Counted from the stretch's first letter, positions 1 to 9,826 are shown. The stretch: DNA of 41,537 bases from Methanosarcinales archaeon (GCA_021108405.1 JAIOQW010000090.1:1-41537), one strand, 5' to 3'. Notes: generated from the letters alone by a model not told the origin. Numbers and translations are program-made.

Positions 1-1031
1 CTCCTGCACTGACTGATCAAAGCTCGAACATCATTCATTAGAAACCGTGTTTTAACCCCTAATCTATAATCAAGAACAGGCTCAATATCTCCATCTACTG
101 CCATTTTATAAAGAAGATATGGGAAATCAACACCAGACGTGATAGCCTGATTTATTGAACCCCAGAACCTTGGATTAACCTCTATCAAATATGGCTTATT
201 AGTATGTTGATCAAGTTTAAATTCCACCATTGCTAACCCATGCCATTTAACATGTTCTAATAATTTCACAGCTATACTTTCCATTTCCTGGTGTCTGATA
301 CTCTCTCTTAATGTAGCCGGCCCCCCTGTTACCGGAAACTCCCTTAAGCGTTTATGAGTGAATAATGCCCTGACTTCACCATGGTTCATTAACAATGACA
401 CCCCACATCCAATACCATGAATATATTGTTGTATAATAGGATAATCCAAAGGATCCAGATTAAACTGTTCAATTGTTTGTTTATATTTCAATATAAATTC
501 ATCTGGCGAATATATATAATTTATACCTATACTACTTGAAGATTCCTTTAATTTTATTACTACCGGATAGTCCACAGAATTGGCAAATTGTTCAACATCA
601 TTGAGATCATTTATTATATATGTTTTTGGAACAGGTATATTTATTTCATCTGCTAATTTCGCTAATTCTCCTTTGTCATGTAATTTGATCATTTTTGAAT
701 AATTAACAAAAGGTACTTTAGTATATGGAGTAAATTCATCTTTATGTTTGGAGATCAATAACGTTTCAATACTATTTACAGGCATAAGAACATCAATTTT
801 ATTCTTTTTTATATATGTCAAAATAGCCTCAATATATTCATCAGGAAAATCCTCAGGGGATGGGCATAAAAAATGTCTATTTGAATACCGTGAAAAAAAG
901 GCTGCTGAATATCTTTCATAGTCAGTATTAATAACACTGATTTTTCTTCTTCCAAGGCTTCTCGTTATTACTAACGATTTTGCACCTTTTGCACTGGCAA
1001 CTAATACATTCATATTGCAATACCGTTTCAT
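1..1031 (-). CDS. ATP-grasp carboxylate-amine ligase-like protein (partial, runs off the window)
   Basis: The reading frame enters from position 1031 and stays open to base 1, so the C-terminus lies outside the window. The N-terminus shows the opening beta-strand of an ATP-grasp preATP domain (MNVLVASAKGAKSLVITRSL). Further on are a lysine strand (YPVVIKLKESSSSIG), a strand with HKRLREFPVTGGPATLRES, and the metal-binding LIEVNPRFWGS, all typical of carbamoyl-phosphate-synthase-like ATP-grasp enzymes. These join a carboxylate to an amine at the cost of ATP. The substrate cannot be read from sequence; neighbours suggest surface-glycan or cell-envelope modification. The ATG at 1031-1029 overlaps the TGA of the upstream PHP gene (ATGA), which argues for translational coupling and for this start rather than the internal ATG at 1013. 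Confidence 0.85.
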   Translation of the reverse strand, partial: MKRYCNMNVLVASAKGAKSLVITRSLGRRKISVINTDYERYSAAFFSRYSNRHFLCPSPEDFPDEYIEAILTYIKKNKIDVLMPVNSIETLLISKHKDEFTPYTKVPFVNYSKMIKLHDKGELAKLADEINIPVPKTYIINDLNDVEQFANSVDYPVVIKLKESSSSIGINYIYSPDEFILKYKQTIEQFNLDPLDYPIIQQYIHGIGCGVSLLMNHGEVRALFTHKRLREFPVTGGPATLRESIRHQEMESIAVKLLEHVKWHGLAMVEFKLDQHTNKPYLIEVNPRFWGSINQAITSGVDFPYLLYKMAVDGDIEPVLDYRLGVKTRFLMNDVRALISQCR

Positions 1032-1738
1032 ATGGACTTATAGATTGAGCTTATAATTCCTGGCACTCCATCCCTGTTATATCTACCCATTCCCCTACTT
1101 AACATACGAACATGAAATGAAGATTCTTTACCGAAAGGTATACATGATCCACCAAGCAGGTTTTTTTTGATTATTTCAATATCTAATTCTCCTGATGGTA
1201 GTTGATTCCGTACCATTCCGATTTCAAATAATGTATGTGCATCACTTCCGGCAGTAATGGGGAGTCTAAATTTTTCAGCCAGTAAAGATGCCTTTTTATT
1301 CATCTCCGGTTTTATCCTGGCATTCAGCACTTCGATCATGTCCACTTCCTTAACTAAAAGTTCTTGATTTATTATTCCTTTTTTAAAAGGATGGGGAAAT
1401 ATAATTAATCCTCCCTGACCCTTTATTTCATCTACCACACTATAAAAATCATTTGATTTTATTTCATCATTTAGAAAAAGTCCAATAATCTCTCCCTTTT
1501 CAGTTTTGATTTCTGCTCCAATAATTATTATAAAATCATCATTTGAAATAGACTCTGCCGCAATGGCACCTTGTATGGTATTATGATCCGTTATTGCAAC
1601 TCCGGATAATCCTTTTTTTTTTGAGCGTTTTATTATAGTCTCAGGTTTCATCTTAGAATCATGAGAATAGATACTATGAACATGCAGATCGATATATATT
1701 GGGTCATTTTCTAATTTCTTACAGCTGGTGATCAACAT
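1028..1738 (-). CDS. PHP-domain metal-dependent hydrolase
   Basis: This 236-residue protein carries the full PHP metal site: HVHS near residue 19, TDHNT near 50, GAEI near 73, FPHPF near 115 and GSDAH near 164. PHP proteins are phosphoesterases or similar hydrolases using two or three metal ions. Length fits the stand-alone family (220-280 residues). The gene sits in a three-gene minus-strand operon: its ATG shares a base with the stop of the deacetylase gene upstream (TGATG), and its own stop overlaps the ATG of the ATP-grasp gene. The substrate is unknown; a phosphorylated sugar or nucleotide intermediate is a reasonable guess from context, but is inference only. Confidence 0.85.
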   Translation of the reverse strand: MLITSCKKLENDPIYIDLHVHSIYSHDSKMKPETIIKRSKKKGLSGVAITDHNTIQGAIAAESISNDDFIIIIGAEIKTEKGEIIGLFLNDEIKSNDFYSVVDEIKGQGGLIIFPHPFKKGIINQELLVKEVDMIEVLNARIKPEMNKKASLLAEKFRLPITAGSDAHTLFEIGMVRNQLPSGELDIEIIKKNLLGGSCIPFGKESSFHVRMLSRGMGRYNRDGVPGIISSIYKSI

Positions 1739-2526
1739 CAGGTTTTCCTATACTTTATCATGGATTTTCCTTTATTCTTAATATTCTGCCAAATAAGTTC
1801 GAACATCCAGGCACCAAAATTATCTGTCCATCTATTCGGGTGAGTTAATATACAAATATTTTGTTGTGTCTGGCTTTGAATCAGGTCTATTAATTCATCG
1901 GTTGACCTGATAGTACCCTTATAGGGATTGTCCTCTACAATATCTTTTATACTATGCTTGGAACTGTTCCATGCACGACCGGTATCTGAAAAATATGATA
2001 CATTACTATAATCTATAGATAGATATGCTTCACCGATTATCCCAAAGTCATTAAAATCATATTTATTCCATATATCCCGGTTTATCCATGATGATAATGG
2101 ATTGCCGTGCATGCATATAGTAGTAATTTTTGCAATTTTTCTTAACTCTTCCAATTCGCTCTTAAATAATAGTATTGCTTTATTCTCATCACCCTTTGCT
2201 TTATCCAGTACTTCATAATGAAAACCGATCTCATGACCCAGATCTGAAATATCCCTAATAATACCAGGCTGAAATACTTCTTTGACAGTTCTGAAATAAT
2301 ATGTTGAAGTAATACCATGATCATGTTCAATATGGGCCATTTTCTGTGCCCTATCCGGTTTTCTATCAACATCATGACGCAGGATAATGCAGTTATTAGC
2401 ATATCCCTGTGTAAGATAATCATGGACATTTAGCGCAACATATCCGGACGATACTATTGCCTGACAGACATCTCTATATTTACTAAGAGTGAAATCACAT
2501 TTCATTGGAATTATATACGCCCCCAT
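1738..2526 (-). CDS. polysaccharide deacetylase-like protein
   Basis: The 262-residue protein has the NodB-like metal motifs: RHDVD at about residue 50, with the paired aspartates, and a second motif HEIGFHY at about 100. Further on are a conserved CMHGNPLS segment and ILTHPNRW near the C-terminus. This pattern matches short polysaccharide deacetylase-like proteins found in archaeal and bacterial surface-glycan clusters, which hydrolyse N-acetyl groups of sugars. It is the first gene of the minus-strand trio with the PHP and ATP-grasp genes. Two starts are possible, at 2526 or at the second methionine (2505); no strong Shine-Dalgarno sequence decides between them. Confidence 0.8.
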   Translation of the reverse strand: MGAYIIPMKCDFTLSKYRDVCQAIVSSGYVALNVHDYLTQGYANNCIILRHDVDRKPDRAQKMAHIEHDHGITSTYYFRTVKEVFQPGIIRDISDLGHEIGFHYEVLDKAKGDENKAILLFKSELEELRKIAKITTICMHGNPLSSWINRDIWNKYDFNDFGIIGEAYLSIDYSNVSYFSDTGRAWNSSKHSIKDIVEDNPYKGTIRSTDELIDLIQSQTQQNICILTHPNRWTDNFGAWMFELIWQNIKNKGKSMIKYRKT

Positions 2527-2579
2527 ATATTATATAACCATAGAATCCTTAATAAGTAACCAAACTAATCATAATACTC
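2527..2579. promoter_or_regulatory. divergent promoter region
   Basis: These 53 bases separate the minus-strand glycan trio from the plus-strand flippase. The stretch at about 2526-2535 (atattatata) is a good TATA-box candidate for the flippase, about 45-50 bases before its ATG. The box for the minus-strand trio is less clear. Assigned by composition and position only. Confidence 0.35.
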
Positions 2580-4013
2580 ATGTCCCTTAAAACTATAATA
2601 CTACAAGGAGTTTTATGGGTTTCCCTATCAACAGGTTCATTAAAAATAATTAATGTTATTATCGGTATCATTCTTGCAAGGCTACTTGAACCTGAAGATT
2701 TCGGATTGGTAGCGTTAGCACTTATCACCGTGAATTTTTTCGAAATGTTTCGTGACCTTGGTATCGGCTCAGCCCTTATACATAATAAAAATGAAGAGGA
2801 TATTGCGGCCGATACCGCTTTTTTTATTTTTCCTGTTATTGGTATTGTTTTTTATGCCATTTCATATTCCATAGCACCCACAATAGCGGATTTTTTCAAA
2901 GAAGATGAACTGGAAACAATCATAAGAGTGCTTTCATTAGCTTTTGTAATATGGTCATTCGGCAGCCTGCCCAGAACACTACTGATAAAAGATTTGAAAT
3001 TTAAAAAGATGGTAATTCCCAAGGTACTTCCAAAAATAGGTTATGCTGCTACGGCTATAACAATGGCCTTCCATGGTTTTGGGGTATGGAGCCTGGTATT
3101 TGGTCGGTTAGTCCTTGAGGTATTAAGTGTTATCACCATCTGGCATGCATCTGATTGGAGGCCATCCCTGAAATTCAATCGAAAAATTGCTGTTATGCTA
3201 TTTAGCTTTGGGAAACACGTAATGATAGGAGCTTTTATAGTCTTTTTAATTTCAATTGTGGACATAACCTTTATAGGGCGTATATGGAGTTCTGATATCC
3301 TGGGGTATTACATTATAGCTCTGAGCATCTCAGGACTGTTTACCACCCAGATAGCAGTAATACTCTCAGAGGTGTTGTTTCCGGCATTTTCCATGATACA
3401 GGATAATAAAGAAAAATTGGGTTGTGCTTATCTTTCTACCATGAAATACCTATCAATCGTAATCTTTCCGGCAGCCTTTGGCTTAATGACAGTAGCATGG
3501 TATTTTATCAAAGTGGTCTATGGAGATAAATGGCTGCCTGTTGTAGATGTACTTGAGATCCTCTGCATATACGGAGTAATCAGGGCCATGTTAAAAATAT
3601 CTGAAAACCTGTATCTTGCTGCCGGAAGGCCTGAAATTATAACCAGGATCAATTGTTTACAGTTAATCTTAATACTTATCCTGATATACCCACTTACGTT
3701 TCATTATGGCATACTTGGGACAGGCATATCTGTCACCCTTCCTTCCATATTCATACTAATATTAGGACTGGTTGAATCCGGTAGGATCATAGATAAGTCT
3801 TTGCTATCCATAATAAAGACTATATTACCGGGTCTGTGTGGTTCCGTAATAATGGTAGTAGTAGTATTAATGCTGCAGAATCTCATTTCCTCATATTCTC
3901 CTGTTTTAATATTAATACTTTCAATTGCTATGGGAAGTTTTTCATATTTCATTTTTCTTTGGATAGCGCAAAAAGATAAACTTGAAGAATTGAAACATAT
4001 TATTGCCAGATAG
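2580..4013 (+). CDS. Wzx-type polysaccharide flippase (MOP superfamily)
   Basis: A 477-residue integral membrane protein with about twelve to fourteen hydrophobic segments spread along its length. The N-terminal GVLWVSLSTGSLKIINVIIG and the following ARLLEPEDFGLVALA are characteristic of the polysaccharide-biosynthesis (Wzx/RfbX) branch of the MOP exporters. Such proteins flip lipid-linked oligosaccharide across the cytoplasmic membrane. Length is normal for the family (420-500). It is divergent from the deacetylase/PHP/ATP-grasp operon and is followed after 67 bases by an archaeosortase on the same strand. This fits a role in delivering glycan to surface proteins. The specific oligosaccharide is unknown. 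Confidence 0.88.
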   Translation: MSLKTIILQGVLWVSLSTGSLKIINVIIGIILARLLEPEDFGLVALALITVNFFEMFRDLGIGSALIHNKNEEDIAADTAFFIFPVIGIVFYAISYSIAPTIADFFKEDELETIIRVLSLAFVIWSFGSLPRTLLIKDLKFKKMVIPKVLPKIGYAATAITMAFHGFGVWSLVFGRLVLEVLSVITIWHASDWRPSLKFNRKIAVMLFSFGKHVMIGAFIVFLISIVDITFIGRIWSSDILGYYIIALSISGLFTTQIAVILSEVLFPAFSMIQDNKEKLGCAYLSTMKYLSIVIFPAAFGLMTVAWYFIKVVYGDKWLPVVDVLEILCIYGVIRAMLKISENLYLAAGRPEIITRINCLQLILILILIYPLTFHYGILGTGISVTLPSIFILILGLVESGRIIDKSLLSIIKTILPGLCGSVIMVVVVLMLQNLISSYSPVLILILSIAMGSFSYFIFLWIAQKDKLEELKHIIAR

Positions 4014-4080
4014 CTCCAGCCAAACAATTAATAAGCATTATCGCTTTATTACATAATTAAGTATTATCGGGTTTAATTGA

Positions 4081-4935
4081 ATGGATGATAATAATAATAA
4101 TAAAGGCAAAAATATAGCAATCTCACTGCTGATATTAGCACTTTTTTTAGGTGGTACGGTCGAGATCAGTGAAGGATCCAAAACTCTTGGAATGGTCTAT
4201 CTATTAATTGCCTTAATAGCAATAACAAGGATCAAGATAAGTGGGTCAGGTAGAATTAAAAAGATCAAACAGCCGTATTTATTAATCGGTTTAGGTATTG
4301 TGATCAGTGATATTTTATTCAACCTCGCAGACAATAGTAAACTCGGAACACTTGATATTATGACTTTTTTATTTGGCTCATCACTAATTTCCATGGGTAT
4401 TAATAATAATGAATTAAGAAGAATGGGTCAGTTCACTGCATATCTTTCTGCCACATTTATTACATTATATCTCATTTTTTTTACCTTGTTTAATATACTA
4501 AATATCAATTTTACACATGTTTTTGATCATTATTTTATTCTTATGCCAGTTGTGTATATACTCAGAATTATAAATATACCAGTTGAAATAATAGATATTG
4601 AAACAATCCGGATACAAGGTGTGGAAGAAATGAGCGTTGTGATTGGTGGCCCCTGTTCCGGGCTTTATTCTATGTTTCTATTGATCGGGATTATTGTAGG
4701 TTATGCCAAGATGGAAGAACTTGACAAAAAGAATATTGTTGCAATGCTACTGATAACTATTATTGTTGCATATATATCTAATTTGTTTCGAGTTACTACG
4801 CTTTATCTTAGCGGGTTCTATTACGGATCCGATGCAATGATGTTTGTGCATACCCACCTTGGTTGGTTGATCTTTGCAGTTGTAGCTGGTATTTTAATAT
4901 ATTTATTAAATAAGATGGTACAGCATCAGAATTAA
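4081..4935 (+). CDS. archaeosortase family protein (exosortase/archaeosortase)
   Basis: This 284-residue polytopic membrane protein contains the three invariant residues of the exosortase/archaeosortase transpeptidase family: Cys192 in GGPCSGLYS, Arg237 in SNLFRVTTL, and a histidine in FVHTHLGW (His257 or His259). Archaeosortases recognise short C-terminal sorting signals (PGF-CTERM, PEF-CTERM and similar) and are thought to transfer the processed protein to a lipid. About eight membrane segments can be counted. No protein in this window shows a clear C-terminal sorting tripeptide with a following hydrophobic helix and basic tail, so its substrates must lie elsewhere. Its stop codon overlaps that of the convergent small membrane protein gene (4932-4935). 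The subfamily (ArtA to ArtE) is not resolved here. Confidence 0.88.
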   Translation: MDDNNNNKGKNIAISLLILALFLGGTVEISEGSKTLGMVYLLIALIAITRIKISGSGRIKKIKQPYLLIGLGIVISDILFNLADNSKLGTLDIMTFLFGSSLISMGINNNELRRMGQFTAYLSATFITLYLIFFTLFNILNINFTHVFDHYFILMPVVYILRIINIPVEIIDIETIRIQGVEEMSVVIGGPCSGLYSMFLLIGIIVGYAKMEELDKKNIVAMLLITIIVAYISNLFRVTTLYLSGFYYGSDAMMFVHTHLGWLIFAVVAGILIYLLNKMVQHQN

Positions 4936-5132
4936 TCTAACTTTATTTTAAAAATAATTAACATAATAACCAGGTAGCTAATCAATACAATAATATATGG
5001 CACACTGATCATAACAGTACGTGAAAAATCAAAGTCCTGATAGTAAAACGTAACAAGTACAACTATTACAAACAGCACAATCATATATGCAAGAAAACTG
5101 AAAAACAACGCTGTTATCCATTTTAGGCTCAT
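4932..5132 (-). CDS. small two-helix membrane protein
   Basis: The 66-residue product has two strongly hydrophobic segments (about residues 8-28 and 42-62) joined by a short loop containing YYQDFDFSRT. I recognise no family. Its ATG at 5132 overlaps the TGA of the M48 peptidase gene (ATGA), so the two are almost certainly translated from one message. A small membrane protein coupled to a membrane protease could be a partner or regulator of it; that is inference from gene order. Its stop overlaps the convergent archaeosortase stop. Confidence 0.65.
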   Translation of the reverse strand: MSLKWITALFFSFLAYMIVLFVIVVLVTFYYQDFDFSRTVMISVPYIIVLISYLVIMLIIFKIKLD

Positions 5133-5917
5133 TTATCAATTTCCTCCAGACGACGGATCCTTTTCTCAATAGATGGGTGTGTATTAAAAAGCGAATTAAG
5201 TATATTATCACTCAATGGATTTACGAAAAATAGTCTGGCATGTGTAGGGTTTACATCCCATATCCGATTACCCGTATCCATGTACTTAAGTGTGTTTACC
5301 AGTACATTAACTCCACAAAGCCGGGCACTATATTCATCTGCAATATATTCTCTTGATCCGGATGTAGTTAACTGGATCAAAGCTGCAGTAAGTGGTCCTA
5401 CCAATGCCATTACATAAGATCTGACAAATTGAGGTGCATTATCATCTTCCTGTCCGAAACCGCATAAAAGTGCTGCCCACAGAGCAATAGTAGTTGGTAG
5501 AAAAAGCAACCCTGACAGTACCGAAGTAAATGAACCGGGTTGGTTTGAATGTTTTATATGTCCTAGCTCATGTGCTATAACTGCTTCAAGTTCTTCCGGT
5601 TTCAGTTTATTAACAGCAGTAGTCGTAAGTAAAATAGCTTGTCTTTTTTTCTTAGTAATAGAAAAGGAATTTGCTATTGGACTTTCAAATAAATATAATT
5701 CGGGTGTTTTAGTAATTGCTTTTTCAGTGAGTTTGCTCATCACAGTATAGACGAATTCGCCTGATTCAACCTTTTGAGCATTATATCTGCGAAGCAGGAT
5801 TTCATCAAAAGAAATAGAACAAATAAATAATATAGTTATTAATATAATCAGTATTATGATTATTAATATATATACATTAATTGGTATTGAATATAGTATA
5901 GAGGTAATTTCATCCAT
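5129..5917 (-). CDS. M48-family membrane metalloprotease (HtpX-like)
   Basis: The 262-residue protein carries the zinc-binding HEXXH as AVIAHELGHIKHS, at about residue 150. The likely third ligand is in SREYIADEYSARLCG, the ExxxD motif typical of M48. A hydrophobic N-terminal segment (about 10-32) and a second hydrophobic block (about 165-200) place it in the membrane, with the active site probably on the cytoplasmic face as in HtpX. A C-terminal THPSIEKRIRRLEEI is also typical of the family (NPLSxHPPxxxRI). HtpX-type enzymes degrade damaged or unassembled membrane proteins. It lies 29 bases downstream of the DUF1616/S-layer fusion gene and upstream of a small membrane protein, so quality control or maturation of that surface protein is a possible role. 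Confidence 0.88.
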   Translation of the reverse strand: MDEITSILYSIPINVYILIIIILIILITILFICSISFDEILLRRYNAQKVESGEFVYTVMSKLTEKAITKTPELYLFESPIANSFSITKKKRQAILLTTTAVNKLKPEELEAVIAHELGHIKHSNQPGSFTSVLSGLLFLPTTIALWAALLCGFGQEDDNAPQFVRSYVMALVGPLTAALIQLTTSGSREYIADEYSARLCGVNVLVNTLKYMDTGNRIWDVNPTHARLFFVNPLSDNILNSLFNTHPSIEKRIRRLEEIDK

Positions 5918-5946
5918 TGTTTATTTTCCTATATTATAATGGTCGT

Positions 5947-8900
5947 TCATTCAAGTCTTTTATAAACATACGGAGTTGCTTTAGTTCCGCTAACATCAAA
6001 TTTTATCCAGTTATCCATTATTGATTTTCCGTCAGAGATAGTTATTTGCTCTCTATTAGCCATTACTATCTCATTATTTGTGATTGTTATGATCTCAAAA
6101 TCTCCATATCTTCGCCCTATGGAAAGTTCTATCGGATCTTCGGAATATTGTTTAATATAATCAATAAAAATCACCCCTCCAACTATGTTTTCAAAAATAC
6201 ATTCAAAGATAGGGACTTCCATATCATTGAATATTTTGTTAAAAATTATATTATCTCCTTGATTGTATATTTCCGATTCAATTAATTTTTCATCCTTGTG
6301 GAGTTTAAATACAGCAGTAACACCTGTAATATCGCTTACTGATAAAACGTAGCCATTCTTCAATAATAGTGGTTCACCAATACGCAGTGATCTTTCTTCC
6401 TCATCCAATAGGATCTTAGTTAGAATAAAAGTATTTTCATAGTCGTGCATATGATATATATCACCTAAAAAGCTTACTTCATTAGTATCTACGGAGGCTG
6501 TATATTCCGCATAATTCCTGGTAATGGATCCATCACCGGAGAAATACATATTTAATGATTCATATGACATATCTTTATTAAGGTTAAACCCAAAACCCGG
6601 AAAATTATATCCGGTCAAATTCATCCATTTGCCTGTTTTAATCTCATATGAGTCACCCTTTATCTTATATTTATCCGGTTTTGTCTTTAAAGTATATGAA
6701 TAAGCGATTTTTTTATTATCTGCCACTCTGAACTTTATTCTGTTATCAAGGATTCCCATTGTATCGATAAACTTAATATCTTCTATATTTTTGAAAATAA
6801 TTCGGTCTGTTTTGATCTCATCTACCTCAAATTCTCCATATCGGTCCCCTATATTGACCTGGTGTGGAGATTCAGAGAAAAGATAAAGATTGTTGATCTT
6901 AACACTACTTAATTTTATATTATCAATATCAAATGAGAGCATTTTAAATTTTTTTATGCCATCCACCTCTGGTTCATACTCGTATGAGTCACCTTCGTAA
7001 AATATATCAGAATCGATAAGACCGTCCTTTCCAATAAATTCCAGTACTACAGAATTGCCTTTTACAGCAATAATCTTTATACTATAATCATTTCCTAGCT
7101 CCCATTCATCATTTGCTTTTAATGTTTTTGATTTCTTATTTACAATAATCTTACTTAATAAATCGGCTTTTGAAGGATCGACCAAACGATATTTTGTACC
7201 TTGATACCATAAATAACGATAATTATCATCTTTAGTTGTATATGTTGCATCCCCTTTATCGACTAAACCATTTTGTGAAAATTTTAATGTAAGCTCTTCA
7301 CTTGATTTAAAACCTCCATAAATATCATCATCTATCTCAACCGTGTCATCAGCTTTAATCGAAAAAATCTTTCCTCTTATCTCGAGTCCAGTGACTTCGT
7401 CGGGGGTTGGAGATGGAGTTATAACCTCATCATTTTCTTTTTTTGAAGTGAATGGTTTAAACTCAATGTCATCCCACCACACAATCATATCATCAGAATT
7501 GTCTTTACGCATATATACATGCATACATAGTCGATTGTTTTTCTGTAGCATAACAGGAACTTCGTTATGCATCCAGCCTTCGTCACCAGCAGCATCATCC
7601 TCCCATACAACCCTATCATTAAGTAACACTTGTTTTGTAAAACAACTTTCATCTTTTGACTTGATCGAATCTTTCACATTAAAGGAAAGTAATACCAATC
7701 CCTTTTCCTCAGAAAGAACATCTTGATAAAAAGACCCAAAATCCCCGTCTGTTGATTGTACGTCAGGAAGTAGCCGCAACTCATATGAGATTATCGGTGA
7801 TTTTGAAATAGAGTCAGTATATAGACCACTAAAGTTTGTTCCTTCAAATTCCCACATCGAAGTATATTCCATATTACTATTAAGTATTTCAGGAGGTGTT
7901 ACCACACATGCCTGTGCAGTATCAAGATTATCATAGTCAATTGAAGAAGAAACTGACACGTGAGTTGTTCGATATGGTTCATTCCAGTCTCCATATTTAT
8001 ATAACAATGCTTCTATTTTTATATTAGACCCAACTACTTCAGGAGTAAAGGTTATTGTTTCCATCCAGTCTTCACGGCCGTCAAGCCTGACCCTCATTAA
8101 TTTTATAGGTATATTGTCAACCCGTATCTCCAGGTCATACTCTGTATAATTATTTTCATAATTTTCAATGGCTATAGTAATATCGGTAGGTACTCCTAAA
8201 GTTAAATTCGAATCCCAGTTCTTAAAGTTCATTGTGGTAAGGGTTTTAAACCTGACATTATCAAACCAGACTTTCACATTGCCATTTTCAATATTATCCT
8301 GTGCATAAACACGCAGTATCAAGCGATTAGTTTCAGACAGTCTGACCAGGAAGTTGACATTTTGCCATCCTTCATTACCCTCAGCATCATCTTCCCATAC
8401 AACTTTATCATTGAGTACAATTTGTTTCAAATATTTTCCGCTGTCATCTGAAGTAATAGAATCCTTTATGTCAAGTGACATTATTGCCAGTCCTTCTTCT
8501 TGTGAAGCATCAATATCCTGATAAATACTACCATAATCGCCTTTATTTGCATCTGATGCTAAGGATATCTCATATGAATGTGACTTTGAAACATAGATAT
8601 GGTCTACATAATTCCCGGTAAAACTACCTTTTTTATCAAATATCCAATAACCATCTTGTTCCATATTGCCGTTTGCAATTTCAGGTACGTCAATTAGGTA
8701 ATTCTCCATATCATCGATCTGACTATAATCAACCGCTGATGAAACACGAAGATGTACTGATCGATACTTATCATCACTTTTTTCTTTATATAAATTGAAT
8801 TCAAGTGTCAGATCCGAACCCATGACATCAGGAATGTATGATACATCGTTGATCCATTTTTCATCATGATCCAAACTTATATCCTGTCTTGTAAGTTCTC

Positions 8901-9585
8901 TCCCGTTAAGTACTACTTGTAGGATATAGTTGACATGTTCATGCTCATAGTTCTCAATACCTACTATTGTAGAAGTAGACTCACCAAAGAAATATTCAGT
9001 CTGATATCCTTCTGCCTTTTGGTCCGGTCCCAGTATATATAGTGTAGTAAATTTTTCATCCTCGTAATTAATTTTTGCATATGCCAGCATTCCACTAGCT
9101 ATAATGATCGATCCTACCATTGTTATGATCAATGCTTTCTCGATATCGGTCGGCTCGTTTTTAATTTTAATTGATCTAATAAGGGGTGTGATATCAGGAT
9201 TAAAACGGCGTTCATGTGGTACCCTACTCCGGACTATAAAAGCTAATATTACAAAAACCAGAATAATTATTGAAAGTGAAACTACTATAGACATGGGTCT
9301 GAAAAGGTATTCGGTCATACTGACCGCAATACCATCAAACACTGTTATAGCAACACTCATTCCCACGCTCAATGTGAAGCGTTCAATACCAGTGATATCC
9401 CGCCCCGGGTAAAACGCTGCAGTAAGAGCATATCCAGGGAGAAATAGTAATAATACCAGTGCAAATGGAATCCTGAGCTGGATCTGATCAAAAGGAGGGA
9501 TAAGGATAAAAACTATAGCTAAGAGTGTGGTAATCAGGACTAAATAGAGATCTATCCAGGAGGATTGAAACAATTTTTTTATCAT
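5947..9585 (-). CDS. DUF1616 membrane protein with duplicated extracellular modules and tandem S-layer-like domains
   Basis: A 1212-residue protein. Residues 1-180 have about five hydrophobic helices and match the DUF1616 membrane domain (LLLFLPGYALTAAFYPG is typical). The outer part starts with LYILGPDQKAEGY, the usual DUF1616 extracellular domain. It is followed by a module with GNMEQDGYWIF and VVWEDDAEGNEGW; the pair is then repeated (about 200-455 and 455-720; second copy SNMEYTSMWEF, VVWEDDAAGDEGW). A short Pro/Thr-rich linker (ITPSPTPDEVTG, about 735) leads to two domains resembling the Methanosarcina S-layer family (DUF1608; about 745-955 and 960-1212). Each of these has a TLK/SLR strand, an ELG/LKNGY strand and a RYGxFEV strand. 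There is no C-terminal anchor; the N-terminal helices anchor it. Start ATG at 9585. Function is probably structural at the cell surface. Confidence 0.8.
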   Translation of the reverse strand: MIKKLFQSSWIDLYLVLITTLLAIVFILIPPFDQIQLRIPFALVLLLFLPGYALTAAFYPGRDITGIERFTLSVGMSVAITVFDGIAVSMTEYLFRPMSIVVSLSIIILVFVILAFIVRSRVPHERRFNPDITPLIRSIKIKNEPTDIEKALIITMVGSIIIASGMLAYAKINYEDEKFTTLYILGPDQKAEGYQTEYFFGESTSTIVGIENYEHEHVNYILQVVLNGRELTRQDISLDHDEKWINDVSYIPDVMGSDLTLEFNLYKEKSDDKYRSVHLRVSSAVDYSQIDDMENYLIDVPEIANGNMEQDGYWIFDKKGSFTGNYVDHIYVSKSHSYEISLASDANKGDYGSIYQDIDASQEEGLAIMSLDIKDSITSDDSGKYLKQIVLNDKVVWEDDAEGNEGWQNVNFLVRLSETNRLILRVYAQDNIENGNVKVWFDNVRFKTLTTMNFKNWDSNLTLGVPTDITIAIENYENNYTEYDLEIRVDNIPIKLMRVRLDGREDWMETITFTPEVVGSNIKIEALLYKYGDWNEPYRTTHVSVSSSIDYDNLDTAQACVVTPPEILNSNMEYTSMWEFEGTNFSGLYTDSISKSPIISYELRLLPDVQSTDGDFGSFYQDVLSEEKGLVLLSFNVKDSIKSKDESCFTKQVLLNDRVVWEDDAAGDEGWMHNEVPVMLQKNNRLCMHVYMRKDNSDDMIVWWDDIEFKPFTSKKENDEVITPSPTPDEVTGLEIRGKIFSIKADDTVEIDDDIYGGFKSSEELTLKFSQNGLVDKGDATYTTKDDNYRYLWYQGTKYRLVDPSKADLLSKIIVNKKSKTLKANDEWELGNDYSIKIIAVKGNSVVLEFIGKDGLIDSDIFYEGDSYEYEPEVDGIKKFKMLSFDIDNIKLSSVKINNLYLFSESPHQVNIGDRYGEFEVDEIKTDRIIFKNIEDIKFIDTMGILDNRIKFRVADNKKIAYSYTLKTKPDKYKIKGDSYEIKTGKWMNLTGYNFPGFGFNLNKDMSYESLNMYFSGDGSITRNYAEYTASVDTNEVSFLGDIYHMHDYENTFILTKILLDEEERSLRIGEPLLLKNGYVLSVSDITGVTAVFKLHKDEKLIESEIYNQGDNIIFNKIFNDMEVPIFECIFENIVGGVIFIDYIKQYSEDPIELSIGRRYGDFEIITITNNEIVMANREQITISDGKSIMDNWIKFDVSGTKATPYVYKRLE

Positions 9586-9826
9586 AATTAATTTTCCTGT
9601 TGAGAGGTATTATCTTAATTTGATTGTATATATAGTATTATTGTCGGCTCGAGTATGTTATATTTTTTGGTAGTGAATTGTTCAATTCAGGTTTTTCCCT
9701 AACTTTACGCCTTTAACAGCAGGTTTTTTCTGTCATTATAAAAGACATAAAGATTAAGCAAAGTACATTAAAGTAATTAATAAAATTTTTGTATTTGTAT
9801 AGCTCAGTTTGTGTATCTTTACTAAC

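Noticed and set aside
5947-6030. C-terminal sorting signal for the neighbouring archaeosortase in the S-layer fusion protein
   Set aside because: The protein ends in a soluble stretch (TPYVYKRLE) without a hydrophobic helix and basic tail.
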